Origin: an uncultured Alphaproteobacteria bacterium
GTDB taxonomy: Bacteria; Pseudomonadota; Alphaproteobacteria; Rhodobacterales; Rhodobacteraceae
Length of the DNA stretch: 45,671 nucleotides
Assembly (NCBI GenBank): GCA_902537215.1
Contig: CACBAM010000016.1
Location: forward strand, 1-45,671
Direction of reading: 5' to 3'
Part shown: in pieces, positions 25,701 through 33,176 of the stretch
How positions within the stretch are numbered: the stretch's first letter is position 1
How the letters are laid out: each line of letters opens with the position of its first letter
Program-made: the position numbers and the translations under genes
The notes under the pieces: generated by a model
Seen by the model: only the letters and a program-made list of their open reading frames with translations
What the model was told of the DNA's origin: nothing
Database searches by the model: none

Positions 25701-26141
25701 TTAAGAACCAACTTGACTCAAATATTTTTCGAGCCGCTCTTTAGATTTCTTTGGAACTTTTTGTCCTTTAAGAAAATTCGTAGGATCCGCAGAGTCGCCA
25801 ACCTGGATAAGAGCCACCATTCCATTTGCATAATGAGGTGTGCATCGTATGCCGTAGAGTCCTTCAACTTCCACCGTATAACTAAATTTCTTGTTGATTT
25901 TACTCTTGAACTTTTTTGCCCCATCGGGGATTAATCCTTTTATGGACGCAGCCATATGTCCCTTATCAGTCGGTAGAAAAATTATGTTATCGCCTACTTG
26001 GGCTTTTATAAAAGAAGGCTCGAAAATCATTTTTCCTTCTTCGCCCTTATTTAGCATTTTTACTTCAATGTCAGCTGAAAAAGCAGCTACAGATACTAAA
26101 AAACTAGCCAACATTGTTGCCGTTAATGAAAAAAGTCTCAT
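25701..26141 (-). CDS. Pseudoazurin-type blue copper protein
   Basis: A 146-residue periplasmic cupredoxin. A signal peptide (about 1-23) precedes a single domain with the type 1 copper ligands His62 (DKGHMA) and the loop C100TPH103YANGM108. The CTPHYAxGM loop is the mark of pseudoazurins, which carry electrons from cytochromes to nitrite, nitrous oxide or other reductases, or to peroxidases. No nitrogen oxide reductase is nearby. AGGAGGATAAT precedes the ATG, and a perfect TTGACA -35 lies upstream (26200-26205 minus). Confidence 0.93.
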   Translation of the reverse strand: MRLFSLTATMLASFLVSVAAFSADIEVKMLNKGEEGKMIFEPSFIKAQVGDNIIFLPTDKGHMAASIKGLIPDGAKKFKSKINKKFSYTVEVEGLYGIRCTPHYANGMVALIQVGDSADPTNFLKGQKVPKKSKERLEKYLSQVGS

Positions 26142-26199
26142 ATTATCCTCCTATACAATATGTAACCCACAAGCTGTAACATGGAGTAAATTTGAGTGG

Positions 26200-26205
26200 T
26201 GTCAA
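26200..26205 (-). promoter_or_regulatory. Candidate -35 element for pseudoazurin
   Basis: TTGACA on the minus strand, about 60 nt before the start codon. The -10 at proper spacing (around 26177-26183) is a poor match, so the promoter may be activator-dependent or the start elsewhere. Two direct TGTAAC copies on the plus strand (26161-26166 and 26175-26180) lie between. Confidence 0.3.
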
Positions 26206-26237
26206 CCAAAAATATAAAAACCCAAGGAGATTATTTT

Positions 26238-26648
26238 TTAATTAGACTGCAGGTTTTTTTGTCGTCGCACATATATGAAACTTTGGACGCAAAAATATAC
26301 ATAAACAAATCCTGTTATCAAAAGCATAAGCTTTGATAATCCAGCATAATAATTATTAAACATGCCTCTAAAAAAATCGAGCCCACCCAAAAAAGCAATT
26401 ATGCCAATAACTACTGCTATATGCATCAAAGCCTTCCTAAATGTCGGTTTTATCATTGATATAAAGCCAATAAACGCAAGTGGCACCCCGATGAAGGCAG
26501 GTATCATAGACGTTATAGAAGAACTCCCAGAAATCAATGATATGGAAATACCCCAAATGACCATAAACAAGCCATAAAGTGTTGTTAAAAACTCTATAGA
26601 TAACGAGAAGACCCTAAAATCTTGGGTATTATGAGTATTTACAGACAT
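26238..26648 (-). CDS. Four-helix membrane protein, unknown function
   Basis: A 136-residue integral membrane protein with four hydrophobic segments (FLTTLYGLFMVIWGISISLI, SMIPAFIGVPLAFIGFISMI, HIAVVIGIIAFLGGLDFF and LMLLITGFVYVYFCVQSFIYV) and short charged termini (RRQKN). It has no recognised family or catalytic motif. Its ATG abuts the stop of the DUF2237 gene upstream (no base in between), so they are a tight two-gene unit. Confidence 0.6.
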   Translation of the reverse strand: MSVNTHNTQDFRVFSLSIEFLTTLYGLFMVIWGISISLISGSSSITSMIPAFIGVPLAFIGFISMIKPTFRKALMHIAVVIGIIAFLGGLDFFRGMFNNYYAGLSKLMLLITGFVYVYFCVQSFIYVRRQKNLQSN

Positions 26649-27047
26649 CTAATTTCCTCCAGTATGTTTTTTTAAGTGTTCCAAATCACAAATATCTAGG
26701 CATTTGATATTCGTTGCTTCAAGAACAACTTTAGGTGCTTTACCTGCCAATCTAGCTTCTTCCCACCTTGCTGCACAAAGACACCAACGATCCCCATCCT
26801 TCAAACCTTCAAATTGATATTCTGGTCTAGGCGTAGATAGGTCATTTCCTCTTGCTTTTGAAAACTCAAGGAACTCTGTTGTCATTATTGCGCAAACTGT
26901 ATGGCTTCCCATGTCCCTAGGATCCCAGCTACAACAACCGTTTCTCAAAAACCCAGTTAATGGGTCACTAGAACAGGATTCTAGTGATGTACCAATTACA
27001 TTTAATTGTGATTTTCCTGGGTCAAAGTACTCTTTTTCATCAAACAT
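26649..27047 (-). CDS. DUF2237 family protein
   Basis: A 132-residue protein of the DUF2237 family, function unknown. The hallmark blocks NVIGTSLESCSSDPLTGFLRNGCC, GSHTVCAIMTTEFLEFSKARGNDLSTPRPEYQFEGLKDGDRWCLCAARWEEA and APKVVLEATN are all present, with cysteines in conserved positions (CSSD, GCC, WCLC). These could bind a metal. AAGGAG precedes the ATG. It is directly followed by the four-helix membrane protein. Confidence 0.9.
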   Translation of the reverse strand: MFDEKEYFDPGKSQLNVIGTSLESCSSDPLTGFLRNGCCSWDPRDMGSHTVCAIMTTEFLEFSKARGNDLSTPRPEYQFEGLKDGDRWCLCAARWEEARLAGKAPKVVLEATNIKCLDICDLEHLKKHTGGN

Positions 27048-27123
27048 ATCTCATACTCCTTAAAAAATTTTTAAGTTCTATTTTTTGTATTATTTAAGTA
27101 AATAGACCAACCTACAATTATAT

Positions 27124-27705
27124 CTAGCTGAGCGGAATACTATTGTCATGTTTCCTATTTTGGTACTCTATGGATAAACTCTCATATATTGATGATATAC
27201 GTTCAGATATTTCCAATAAATTATCTCTGCTTGCTGGCTCCAGCATGCTGATGAGCTCTTTTATTGCATGACATTTCCAAAAATAATTTTCTTTACTATA
27301 TGCTCCATCCGACCTTCCAAATACTTCAGAAAGAATGTTTAAATCATGAGCTATATTAAAAGCCTTTTTTGTATCTTGGTAATTAAAAAAATAGTAGATA
27401 GTATTAAACCCGGCCCAAGTAATAGCTGATAGACACATCGGACAAGGCTCATGTGTTGACAAAAATATTAGATCATCTGTGGACCTATTTTTGTTTTCGG
27501 CAAAAAATTTGTTTAATGTAGATATTTCACCATGAAAGAGCGGGTTTTCAGTTTCTTGATTGACCCCAATAGTCATGGTCGAATAATCATTTTTAGTTAG
27601 AATAGCGCCTCCAAAAACTTTATTACCTTTCGCAACACCTTTTTTTGTTTCTGGAATTATTTCTTCTTCGATGACGCTCAAAGCTCTTTCTATGAAATTT
27701 TTCAT
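27124..27705 (-). CDS. Zinc-dependent deaminase of the CMP/dCMP deaminase fold
   Basis: A 193-residue deaminase-fold protein. The catalytic zinc site is complete: H58GE60 (His ligand, proton-shuttle Glu) and EPCPMC (Cys88, Cys91). The TadA/guanine-deaminase-like layout is clear, with an extended helical C-terminus (about 130-193) beyond the usual length of 150-160. It overlaps the end of pobA by 4 nt (27702-27705), a rare partner for a deaminase, so a substrate linked to aromatic breakdown is conceivable; a nucleobase remains the conservative guess. Confidence 0.85.
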   Translation of the reverse strand: MKNFIERALSVIEEEIIPETKKGVAKGNKVFGGAILTKNDYSTMTIGVNQETENPLFHGEISTLNKFFAENKNRSTDDLIFLSTHEPCPMCLSAITWAGFNTIYYFFNYQDTKKAFNIAHDLNILSEVFGRSDGAYSKENYFWKCHAIKELISMLEPASRDNLLEISERISSIYESLSIEYQNRKHDNSIPLS

Positions 27706-28883
27706 AATGGTATGCCCACATAGTTTTCGGCAAAATGCGCTTGTGCAAAGCTTGAATGAGACAGATATTCTAATTCACTTATTTTTATTTTCCTATCGAA
27801 TTCCTTAGTCCCAGGAAACTCATGCATCAAAGTCGTCATCCACCAACTAAACCTAACTGCTTTCCATATTCTATTCAAAGCCGTTTTAGAGTAGTTAAAT
27901 AATTTCTTATCACCCTCTCCTCTATAAAAGGCTATAAGGCCCTCTGATAAATAATGCACATCTGACACTGCTAGGTTCAAACCCTTAGCTCCAGTTGGAG
28001 GCACAATGTGAGCAGCATCTCCAACAAGAAAAAGATTGCCGTATTGAAGCGGCTCGACCACGAAACTCCTTAGCGGGGCAATAGATTTCTCAATTGAAGG
28101 GCCAGTCCTTAAATTATCCTTTGAATTCTCGGGTAGTCGTTTAATTAATTCCTTCCAAAAATAATCATCCGAATAGTCCTCTGCTTTAGTATTCACATCA
28201 CACTGAAGATAGTATCTTGAAAGATTATTATTCCTCATGGAACATAAGGCGAATCCATCACATGTGTTGGCATAAATCAACTCATCACTGACGGGAGGCG
28301 TTTCAGACAAAATACCTAACCAGCCGAATGGATATATTCTTTCATACTCTTTTCTTTGGTTTAGAGGTATTCGTTGCCTGCTAACACCATGAAAGCCATC
28401 ACAGCCCACAACAAAGTCAGATACAATTTTAATTTCTTTCCCAATTTCATCTTCAAATATTACCTCCGTCTTTGAACATTTTGGGTCGATTATATTTACG
28501 TTTTTTACCTGGAAAAAAATATTAGCTTCTCTCTCCTCTTGCTTTTGATATAAATCTTTTGTTACTTCAGTTTGTCCAAAAATAGTAACACTCTTACCCA
28601 CGGTCTCTGAAAATGAAACTCTGAAACCTTTATTTTCTGATGAAAGGTACGTACCTTCATGTACAAATCCATCAATATCTATTCTTTCACCTACACCAGC
28701 TTGCTTCAATATTTCTACGGTTCCACTCTCCAAAACACCAGCTCTTATTCTTGATAATACATGGCTTTTAGAGTGTTTTTCCAAAACGATGGTGTCTATA
28801 CCCTCATTCATAAGCAACTGGGATAATAATAGGCCCGATGGCCCACCACCTATAATCGTTACTTGTGTTTTAAAATTTACCAT
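27702..28883 (-). CDS. pobA: 4-hydroxybenzoate 3-monooxygenase
   Basis: A 393-residue flavoprotein hydroxylase converting 4-hydroxybenzoate to protocatechuate with NADPH and O2. FAD motifs are IIGGGPSGLL (10-19), DGFHGVSRQ and VGDAAHIVPPTGAKGLNLA. The RIRAGVLE loop (45-52) and active-site residues Tyr204, Ser215, Arg217, Tyr225 and the C-terminal NYVG Tyr line up with Tyr201, Ser212, Arg214, Tyr222 and Tyr385 of the Pseudomonas enzyme, so the substrate call is fairly firm. The ATG at 28883 has no ribosome site; it lies 6 nt after the T-run of a strong terminator. The deaminase gene overlaps its end by 4 nt. Confidence 0.93.
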   Translation of the reverse strand: MVNFKTQVTIIGGGPSGLLLSQLLMNEGIDTIVLEKHSKSHVLSRIRAGVLESGTVEILKQAGVGERIDIDGFVHEGTYLSSENKGFRVSFSETVGKSVTIFGQTEVTKDLYQKQEEREANIFFQVKNVNIIDPKCSKTEVIFEDEIGKEIKIVSDFVVGCDGFHGVSRQRIPLNQRKEYERIYPFGWLGILSETPPVSDELIYANTCDGFALCSMRNNNLSRYYLQCDVNTKAEDYSDDYFWKELIKRLPENSKDNLRTGPSIEKSIAPLRSFVVEPLQYGNLFLVGDAAHIVPPTGAKGLNLAVSDVHYLSEGLIAFYRGEGDKKLFNYSKTALNRIWKAVRFSWWMTTLMHEFPGTKEFDRKIKISELEYLSHSSFAQAHFAENYVGIPL

Positions 28884-28889
28884 AATTAT

Positions 28890-28922
28890 AAAAAAGCGAA
28901 GGAGGCTGTTAAGCCTCCTTCG
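28890..28922 (-). terminator. Strong intrinsic terminator between the small ORF and pobA
   Basis: On the minus strand: CGAAGGAGGC, loop TTAACA, GCCTCCTTCG, then C and six T. The 10-bp stem is perfect and GC-rich. It ends about 6 nt before the pobA start codon, so transcription entering from upstream must read through it to express pobA. The left arm contains an AAGGAGG sequence. Confidence 0.8.
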
Positions 28923-28940
28923 GTGACTGACGATTTAGTG

Positions 28941-29021
28941 TCAGACCCCTTTTTTCCCCTCGAAAAATTTTGTCGAGAGGGTATCTATGTCTGCCACCAT
29001 CATCGAATAATCACTAGACAT
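28941..29021 (-). CDS. 26-codon small ORF with perfect Shine-Dalgarno, upstream of the pobA terminator
   Basis: A 26-residue ORF starting MSSDYSMMVADID and ending FFEGKKGV, with stop TGA at 28941-28943. AAAGGAGGT (29028-29036) lies 6 nt before the ATG, the best ribosome site I see in this window. An intrinsic terminator starts 18 nt after the stop. The peptide is not rich in one amino acid, so it is not a classical amino-acid attenuator. It may be a leader peptide controlling readthrough into pobA or an independent small protein with its own transcript. I do not recognise a family. Confidence 0.55.
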   Translation of the reverse strand: MSSDYSMMVADIDTLSTKFFEGKKGV

Positions 29022-29027
29022 TGGACC

Positions 29028-29036
29028 ACCTCCTTT
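29028..29036 (-). promoter_or_regulatory. Near-perfect Shine-Dalgarno for the small ORF
   Basis: AAAGGAGGT on the minus strand, complementary to the 3' end of 16S rRNA, with a 6-nt spacer to the ATG at 29021. It supports translation of the 26-codon ORF. Confidence 0.7.
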
Positions 29037-29079
29037 CAGTTGTTAAACACTTATTAATAATGTAAGATAATTTGTAATC

Positions 29080-29134
29080 TTCTCAAACTATAAAATTTAT
29101 AATTGGCTTAAGATCAGAAATGACAGTTTGAGAA
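29080..29134. promoter_or_regulatory. Long-spaced inverted repeat in the divergent region
   Basis: TTCTCAAACT (29080-29089) and AGTTTGAGAA (29125-29134) are exact 10-bp inverted copies 35 bp apart. They lie between the divergent thioesterase (plus) and small ORF/pobA (minus). Centre-to-centre distance is about 45 bp, close to four helical turns, so two dimers or a looped regulator could bind. The right copy is 28 bp from the thioesterase ATG. Confidence 0.5.
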
Positions 29135-29162
29135 AACAGCATAGCCCATTGGATAAATCGAG

Positions 29163-29594
29163 ATGTTTATTGAGAAAGCTCTAATTGACGCAGTTATGAA
29201 GGTCTACCAAAGCAAAGGTGTTGGGAAATTTTTCTCAATCAATTTTTTGGAGCAAAATGATGCCGAATTTGTTTTTGAGGTGTGCTTTCCTCCTGATTGT
29301 TTAAACCCTCAAGGAAATGTACAGGGTGGAATGATTACTAGCGTACTAGATGATTGCACTGCACTATGTGTTTTGTTTTCTACTAAAGGTAAAAGATTTC
29401 CCAACACAACGGACTTCCACACAACATTCCATAGGCCATTGTCTCTGGAGCCTGCAGCAATAAAAGCATCAATCTTAAAAATAGGTAAAAATATGGTTTC
29501 GGTAGAGGGTAAGATTTTTAAGGAAAAGAATATATTGGTAGCTTCCTGTCTTCATACTGGGTTCCTTTTCGATACGCATGGAATGAATAAATAG
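29163..29594 (+). CDS. PaaI-type hotdog-fold thioesterase
   Basis: A 143-residue single hotdog-fold thioesterase. The active-site helix region is QGNVQGGMITSVLDDCTALC, with the conserved Gly-rich turn and an Asp on the helix (usually Asp/Glu), and TTDFHTTFHRPL on the next strand. The family hydrolyses aryl- or acyl-CoA esters such as hydroxybenzoyl-CoA or phenylacetyl-CoA derivatives. Its position divergent from pobA is compatible with release of a hydroxybenzoate from a CoA ester, but this is inference. It shares a 279-bp upstream region with the small ORF. Confidence 0.85.
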   Translation: MFIEKALIDAVMKVYQSKGVGKFFSINFLEQNDAEFVFEVCFPPDCLNPQGNVQGGMITSVLDDCTALCVLFSTKGKRFPNTTDFHTTFHRPLSLEPAAIKASILKIGKNMVSVEGKIFKEKNILVASCLHTGFLFDTHGMNK

Positions 29595-29605
29595 TTTTTA
29601 GTAAT

Positions 29606-29944
29606 CTATTTAGATAATGTTATAGTCATATTTACGATAACAACACCGATAACTATTAGAGCTAATCCAATAAAAGACAAAAAATTGAGAGATTGATTGA
29701 AAGCAAAATAAGATACTAGGGCCAAAGTAAAAATTCCTAATCCACTCCAAGTAGCATACATTATAGCAATTGGAATAAAGTTCACAACGATTGACAAAAA
29801 GTAAAAAGAAACACCGTAGAGTAACATTAGACATATAGTAGCTTTCGCGTTCGTAAAATTTTGCGACGCGGGTAACAAAAGTGTACCACACACCTCAAAG
29901 ACTATTGCAGCTAGAAGGCAAAGATATGCCGTTATTGGTTGCAT
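29606..29944 (-). CDS. Small multidrug resistance (SMR/EmrE) family transporter
   Basis: A 112-residue four-helix membrane protein of the SMR family, whose members work as dimers exchanging protons for cationic compounds or guanidinium. The essential glutamate is in IVFEVCG (Glu17, equivalent to Glu14 of EmrE). The YATWSGLG segment of helix 3 is the conserved dimer motif. The natural substrate is not evident from sequence. The start lies 3 nt after the stop of the TPR gene on the same strand. Confidence 0.88.
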   Translation of the reverse strand: MQPITAYLCLLAAIVFEVCGTLLLPASQNFTNAKATICLMLLYGVSFYFLSIVVNFIPIAIMYATWSGLGIFTLALVSYFAFNQSLNFLSFIGLALIVIGVVIVNMTITLSK

Positions 29945-29947
29945 TTT

Positions 29948-30514
29948 TCATAAACTCTTTCCATATATTTTTTTTTCTAACATAGGCAGAAACCTTTTAC
30001 CATCCTCATTATGGGGATCGATCTCAATCAGCCTCTTGTAGGACTTATATGCTTCAAGAAAATTGCTATTGTGAATATGAATAAGCCCAGAACCAGATAT
30101 TGCTCCGAAATGACGAGGCTGTCTTTTGAGCACCTCCTCAATATCTTTAAGTGATCCATAGAAATCACCCAATAAAAATTTTACTGTCGCCCGTTTATTC
30201 CATCCTTCGACATAATCTGGATCTAATTCAATTATTTCGCTGAACGCGATCTCAGCTTTTTCAAGTTTTCCAGCATTGAATAAGTCTAATGCTTGATCGA
30301 CCTTGCTCTTATTTGTTCTATCGATATACCCTTCTAACCACAAACTCCAAACTTTTCTCCTTATAAGCCCTGAGTCAGAAGGGCTTGGTGAAGACGCTAA
30401 GTTATCAAGAAGTAATTCTATTTTGCTTTTCTCTTTTGATGAAAGAGAAAGTGATGTGATCGAAAGTGTAAAGCAAATTGCTAGGCAGCATATATATATT
30501 AATTTTTTTGCCAT
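29948..30514 (-). CDS. Exported TPR protein
   Basis: A 188-residue protein with an N-terminal signal or membrane anchor (about 5-25) and at least three tetratricopeptide repeats: ALDLFNAGKLEKAEIAFSEIIELDPDYVEGW, KRATVKFLLGDFYGSLKDIEEVLKRQPRHFGA and SGLIHIHNSNFLEAYKSYKRLIEIDPHNED. It is likely a periplasmic or membrane-attached scaffold. This architecture is common and unassigned in alphaproteobacteria. It is followed by the SMR transporter at 3 nt. Confidence 0.85.
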   Translation of the reverse strand: MAKKLIYICCLAICFTLSITSLSLSSKEKSKIELLLDNLASSPSPSDSGLIRRKVWSLWLEGYIDRTNKSKVDQALDLFNAGKLEKAEIAFSEIIELDPDYVEGWNKRATVKFLLGDFYGSLKDIEEVLKRQPRHFGAISGSGLIHIHNSNFLEAYKSYKRLIEIDPHNEDGKRFLPMLEKKIYGKSL

Positions 30515-30675
30515 TGTTATTTAGGTGCAGATTAATCTTTTCTTTAGAATTAGCGTGATATCCTTTTTTTCAAGCCAGAATCTAAAAACTCTATCAAATG
30601 TTTACATTTAACTTTAGCTGAGTTAATTGTACCGACTTTCAGAAGCAAAAATAAAGGTTACTAACTTTAACGAAA

Positions 30676-31617
30676 ATGAAAAGATCTATCAAAAATATCG
30701 TTCTCATAGCAGGTGGTGTAGGTGGTGCAAAATTAGCAGAAGGACTTAATTCTATAAAAGATATAAATCTCGCTATTATTGGTAACATTGCAGATGATGA
30801 TGAGTTCCATGGGCTAAGGGTTTCTCCAGATATAGACACCTTAACGTATACGCTTTCAAGAATGGTGAACCGAAAGCAAGGATGGGGAGTAAAAAATGAC
30901 GATTATAAAACACTCTCAATGTTAAATAAATTAGGCGAAGAAACCTGGATGTCTTTAGGTGATCTCGACTTTGGTCTTCATATATACAGACAGCATAGAC
31001 TATTGAAAGATCATCGGCCGACAGTTATTGCTAATGAGATCGCTAAAAAATTGGGTGTAACGGCAGATATAATCTTACCGACTGACGACAAGATTAGAAC
31101 AAAAGTGCAAACTAAGTCAGGTTGGATATCATTTCAGGAATATTTTGTCAAAAAACAATGTACACCGAAAATTATAAAACTAAGATATACAGGAATTAAA
31201 TCAGCTAAAATTACCAAAGAGGCACAAAAAGCACTTTTTAACGCTGAACTTATAGTTATTGCTCCGTCAAATCCTTTGGTGAGCATAAAACCAATTCTTG
31301 AAATACCTGGGTTTAAATCGATAATTCAAAAAAATAATAAAAAGGTAATAGCAATAAGTCCGTTGATACAAGGAAAGGCGGTAAAAGGACCTGTTATAAA
31401 AATGCTTAAACAGTTAGGTTTCAAGCCAAATTCTTTTTCTTGTATGCAGTTCTATAAAGACATTTGCAAATCATTTATTCTAGATAGGTCCGATATAAGC
31501 TTAGAAAAACAATTTGTTTTACTAAATCAAAAACCTATGTTTACCGACACTCTGATGACCTCTCTTGCAGACAAGAGGCGGCTGGCAAACTTCATTATTA
31601 ATCAACCTATTGATTGA
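30676..31617 (+). CDS. cofD: 2-phospho-L-lactate transferase (CofD/FbiA) of coenzyme F420 synthesis
   Basis: A 313-residue CofD-family protein that joins the phospho-lactyl (or phosphoenolpyruvyl) GDP moiety to FO, making (dehydro)F420-0. The N-terminal GGVGGAK motif (13-19), the FO-contacting GNIADDDEFHGLRVSPDIDT (36-55) and the later IAPSNPLVSIKPIL match the family. Length agrees with bacterial FbiA. It is divergent from the TPR gene, so it probably opens the F420 cluster. The upstream 161-bp gap shows no convincing promoter. No FO synthase is present in this window. Confidence 0.93.
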   Translation: MKRSIKNIVLIAGGVGGAKLAEGLNSIKDINLAIIGNIADDDEFHGLRVSPDIDTLTYTLSRMVNRKQGWGVKNDDYKTLSMLNKLGEETWMSLGDLDFGLHIYRQHRLLKDHRPTVIANEIAKKLGVTADIILPTDDKIRTKVQTKSGWISFQEYFVKKQCTPKIIKLRYTGIKSAKITKEAQKALFNAELIVIAPSNPLVSIKPILEIPGFKSIIQKNNKKVIAISPLIQGKAVKGPVIKMLKQLGFKPNSFSCMQFYKDICKSFILDRSDISLEKQFVLLNQKPMFTDTLMTSLADKRRLANFIINQPID

Positions 31618-31702
31618 TCTTTTAAAAGACTTTAGAACGTTTTAAAAAGGTTAATTACAGATCGTGATCCATAAGTTGTATTTTCGCAGATTAAGGTAGT
31701 TA

Positions 31703-32497
31703 TTGAAATTGAAGAAAATGTTAAATTCAAAGTTAAATTTAAATATAATTCGGCATATTCCTGACATTGATAACGGTGATAACATTAGTGACATCCTGAT
31801 TGATGCTCTAAATAAATCATCTATATGTCTGAAAGAATTTGACGTTATTTGTATAGCACATAAAATATTTTCGAAAGCTGAGGGATGTATAATAAATTTA
31901 AAAGAAATTTCTCCCTCCAGAAAAGCAATCGAACTCGGGAAAAGCCTAAACAAGGACCCAAGAAAAGTCGAAGTCGTATTACAAGAAAGCAATAATATCA
32001 TTCGCTCTTTTAAAAGAGATGAACAAAATGAAGGAACTCTCATTTGTCAACATAATCTGGGATTTATCTGCGCTAATGCAGGGGTTGACGAGTCTAATAT
32101 AGCGGGTCAGGAAACTGTAGTGACCGTTCCAAAAAATCCTGACGTTAGTGTGAAAGTTTTAAGAGATAACCTAAAAAATTACTTTGATTTGGAGAATTTG
32201 GGGATAGTTATGAGTGATACCTTTGGAAGGCCATGGAGGATTGGACAGGTCAATGTCGCTATTGGTGTCGCAGGACTTCCCGCAACAAAAAAAGAGCAGG
32301 GAACTACTGACGCTTGGGGAAATCAATTATACGTGACAGAACCGGCTTTTTGTGATGAAATAGCGGCATCTTCAGGGTTACTCATGAGTAAAGCAGGGAA
32401 ATGTCCTGCGATTTTATTAAGAGGGCTTAGCTGGAGTGGCAAATATGGCTCTGCAAAAGACATTCTAAGGAAACAAAATGAGGATATGTTTAGATGA
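31703..32497 (+). CDS. cofE: F420-0:gamma-glutamyl ligase (CofE type)
   Basis: A 264-residue CofE-family protein that adds L-glutamates to F420-0 with GTP. Recognised are [18 protein letters not shown] (116-133), [25 protein letters not shown] (171-195) and the [11 protein letters not shown] block. It has only the ligase domain, without the nitroreductase-like C-terminal domain of mycobacterial FbiB, and so cannot reduce dehydro-F420-0 itself. It starts at TTG 31703 behind AAGG (31693-31696); a later ATG at 31718 is possible. The npdG start overlaps its stop by 4 nt. Confidence 0.92.
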   Translation: MKLKKMLNSKLNLNIIRHIPDIDNGDNISDILIDALNKSSICLKEFDVICIAHKIFSKAEGCIINLKEISPSRKAIELGKSLNKDPRKVEVVLQESNNIIRSFKRDEQNEGTLICQHNLGFICANAGVDESNIAGQETVVTVPKNPDVSVKVLRDNLKNYFDLENLGIVMSDTFGRPWRIGQVNVAIGVAGLPATKKEQGTTDAWGNQLYVTEPAFCDEIAASSGLLMSKAGKCPAILLRGLSWSGKYGSAKDILRKQNEDMFR

Positions 32498-33162
32498 AAT
32501 TATCAATTATCGGAGGAACTGGGCCCCAAGGTAAAGGCCTTGCCCTTAGATTTGCTAAGGCAGGTTTTGAAGTTGCTTTGGGATCACGTGATGAATCCAG
32601 AGCTATCGAAGTTGCTGATAGTTTAACATCAAAAAACCATAACCTCATGGGATCGATAACTGGGCTTTCGAATAGCGACGCAATAGAATTCACGGACAAG
32701 TTTGTAATATTTTCAGTACCTTGGAGTGGTCACAACAAGACACTTTCTGAAATGAAAGGGATGCTAGCAGATAAGGTACTTGTTGACATAGTAGTTCCAT
32801 TGGAAGACGGAAACCCCAGAAAAGTAGCTATGCCCCCTGAAGGCTCAGCTACAGAAGCAGCCCAAACCATATTAGGGCCAGACATACCAGTAGTTGGCGC
32901 TCTTCATAATGTTTCCGCGAATACACTTAATCACCTAGAGAAAAAAATTAATTGTGATATCTTGGTATGTGGAAACAATTTGGATGCTAGGTTAGATACT
33001 ATAGAGTTGTTAAAAAACTTAGAAGTCGAAGCTTACAATGCTGGTGATGCGACATCAGCGAGATGTTTAGAGGCTATAACGCCCATATTGATAAGAATAA
33101 ATATGTCTAAAGCGGTGCCTTTTTCACATGCTGGATTAAAAATTTGGCCACCGGAGGAATAA
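32494..33162 (+). CDS. npdG: NADPH-dependent F420 reductase (NpdG/FNO)
   Basis: A 222-residue F420H2:NADP oxidoreductase transferring hydride between NADPH and F420. The N-terminal Rossmann motif is [17 protein letters not shown] (5-21), and GSRDESRA (30-37) carries the Arg/Ser pair for the NADP 2'-phosphate. [10 protein letters not shown] and [15 protein letters not shown] match the F420-binding region of the family. It overlaps cofE by 4 nt and is followed 14 nt later by the luciferase-like oxidoreductase. Its role is likely to supply F420H2 for that enzyme. Confidence 0.92.
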   Translation: MKLSIIGGTGPQGKGLALRFAKAGFEVALGSRDESRAIEVADSLTSKNHNLMGSITGLSNSDAIEFTDKFVIFSVPWSGHNKTLSEMKGMLADKVLVDIVVPLEDGNPRKVAMPPEGSATEAAQTILGPDIPVVGALHNVSANTLNHLEKKINCDILVCGNNLDARLDTIELLKNLEVEAYNAGDATSARCLEAITPILIRINMSKAVPFSHAGLKIWPPEE

Positions 33163-33176
33163 AAAAGGAGGAAGAT

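Noticed and set aside
25891..26217. 108-codon ORF opposite pseudoazurin
   Set aside because: Antisense to a gene with an intact copper site and signal peptide; no ribosome site.
29610..29891. 93-codon ORF on the minus strand overlapping the SMR gene
   Set aside because: It is another frame of the EmrE-like gene, whose helices and conserved Glu are clear; this frame shows no sensible family or start site.
33144..33176. Earlier start for the LLM oxidoreductase
   Set aside because: It would overlap npdG by 19 nt and add residues not in the family; AGGAGG before ATG 33177 is decisive.
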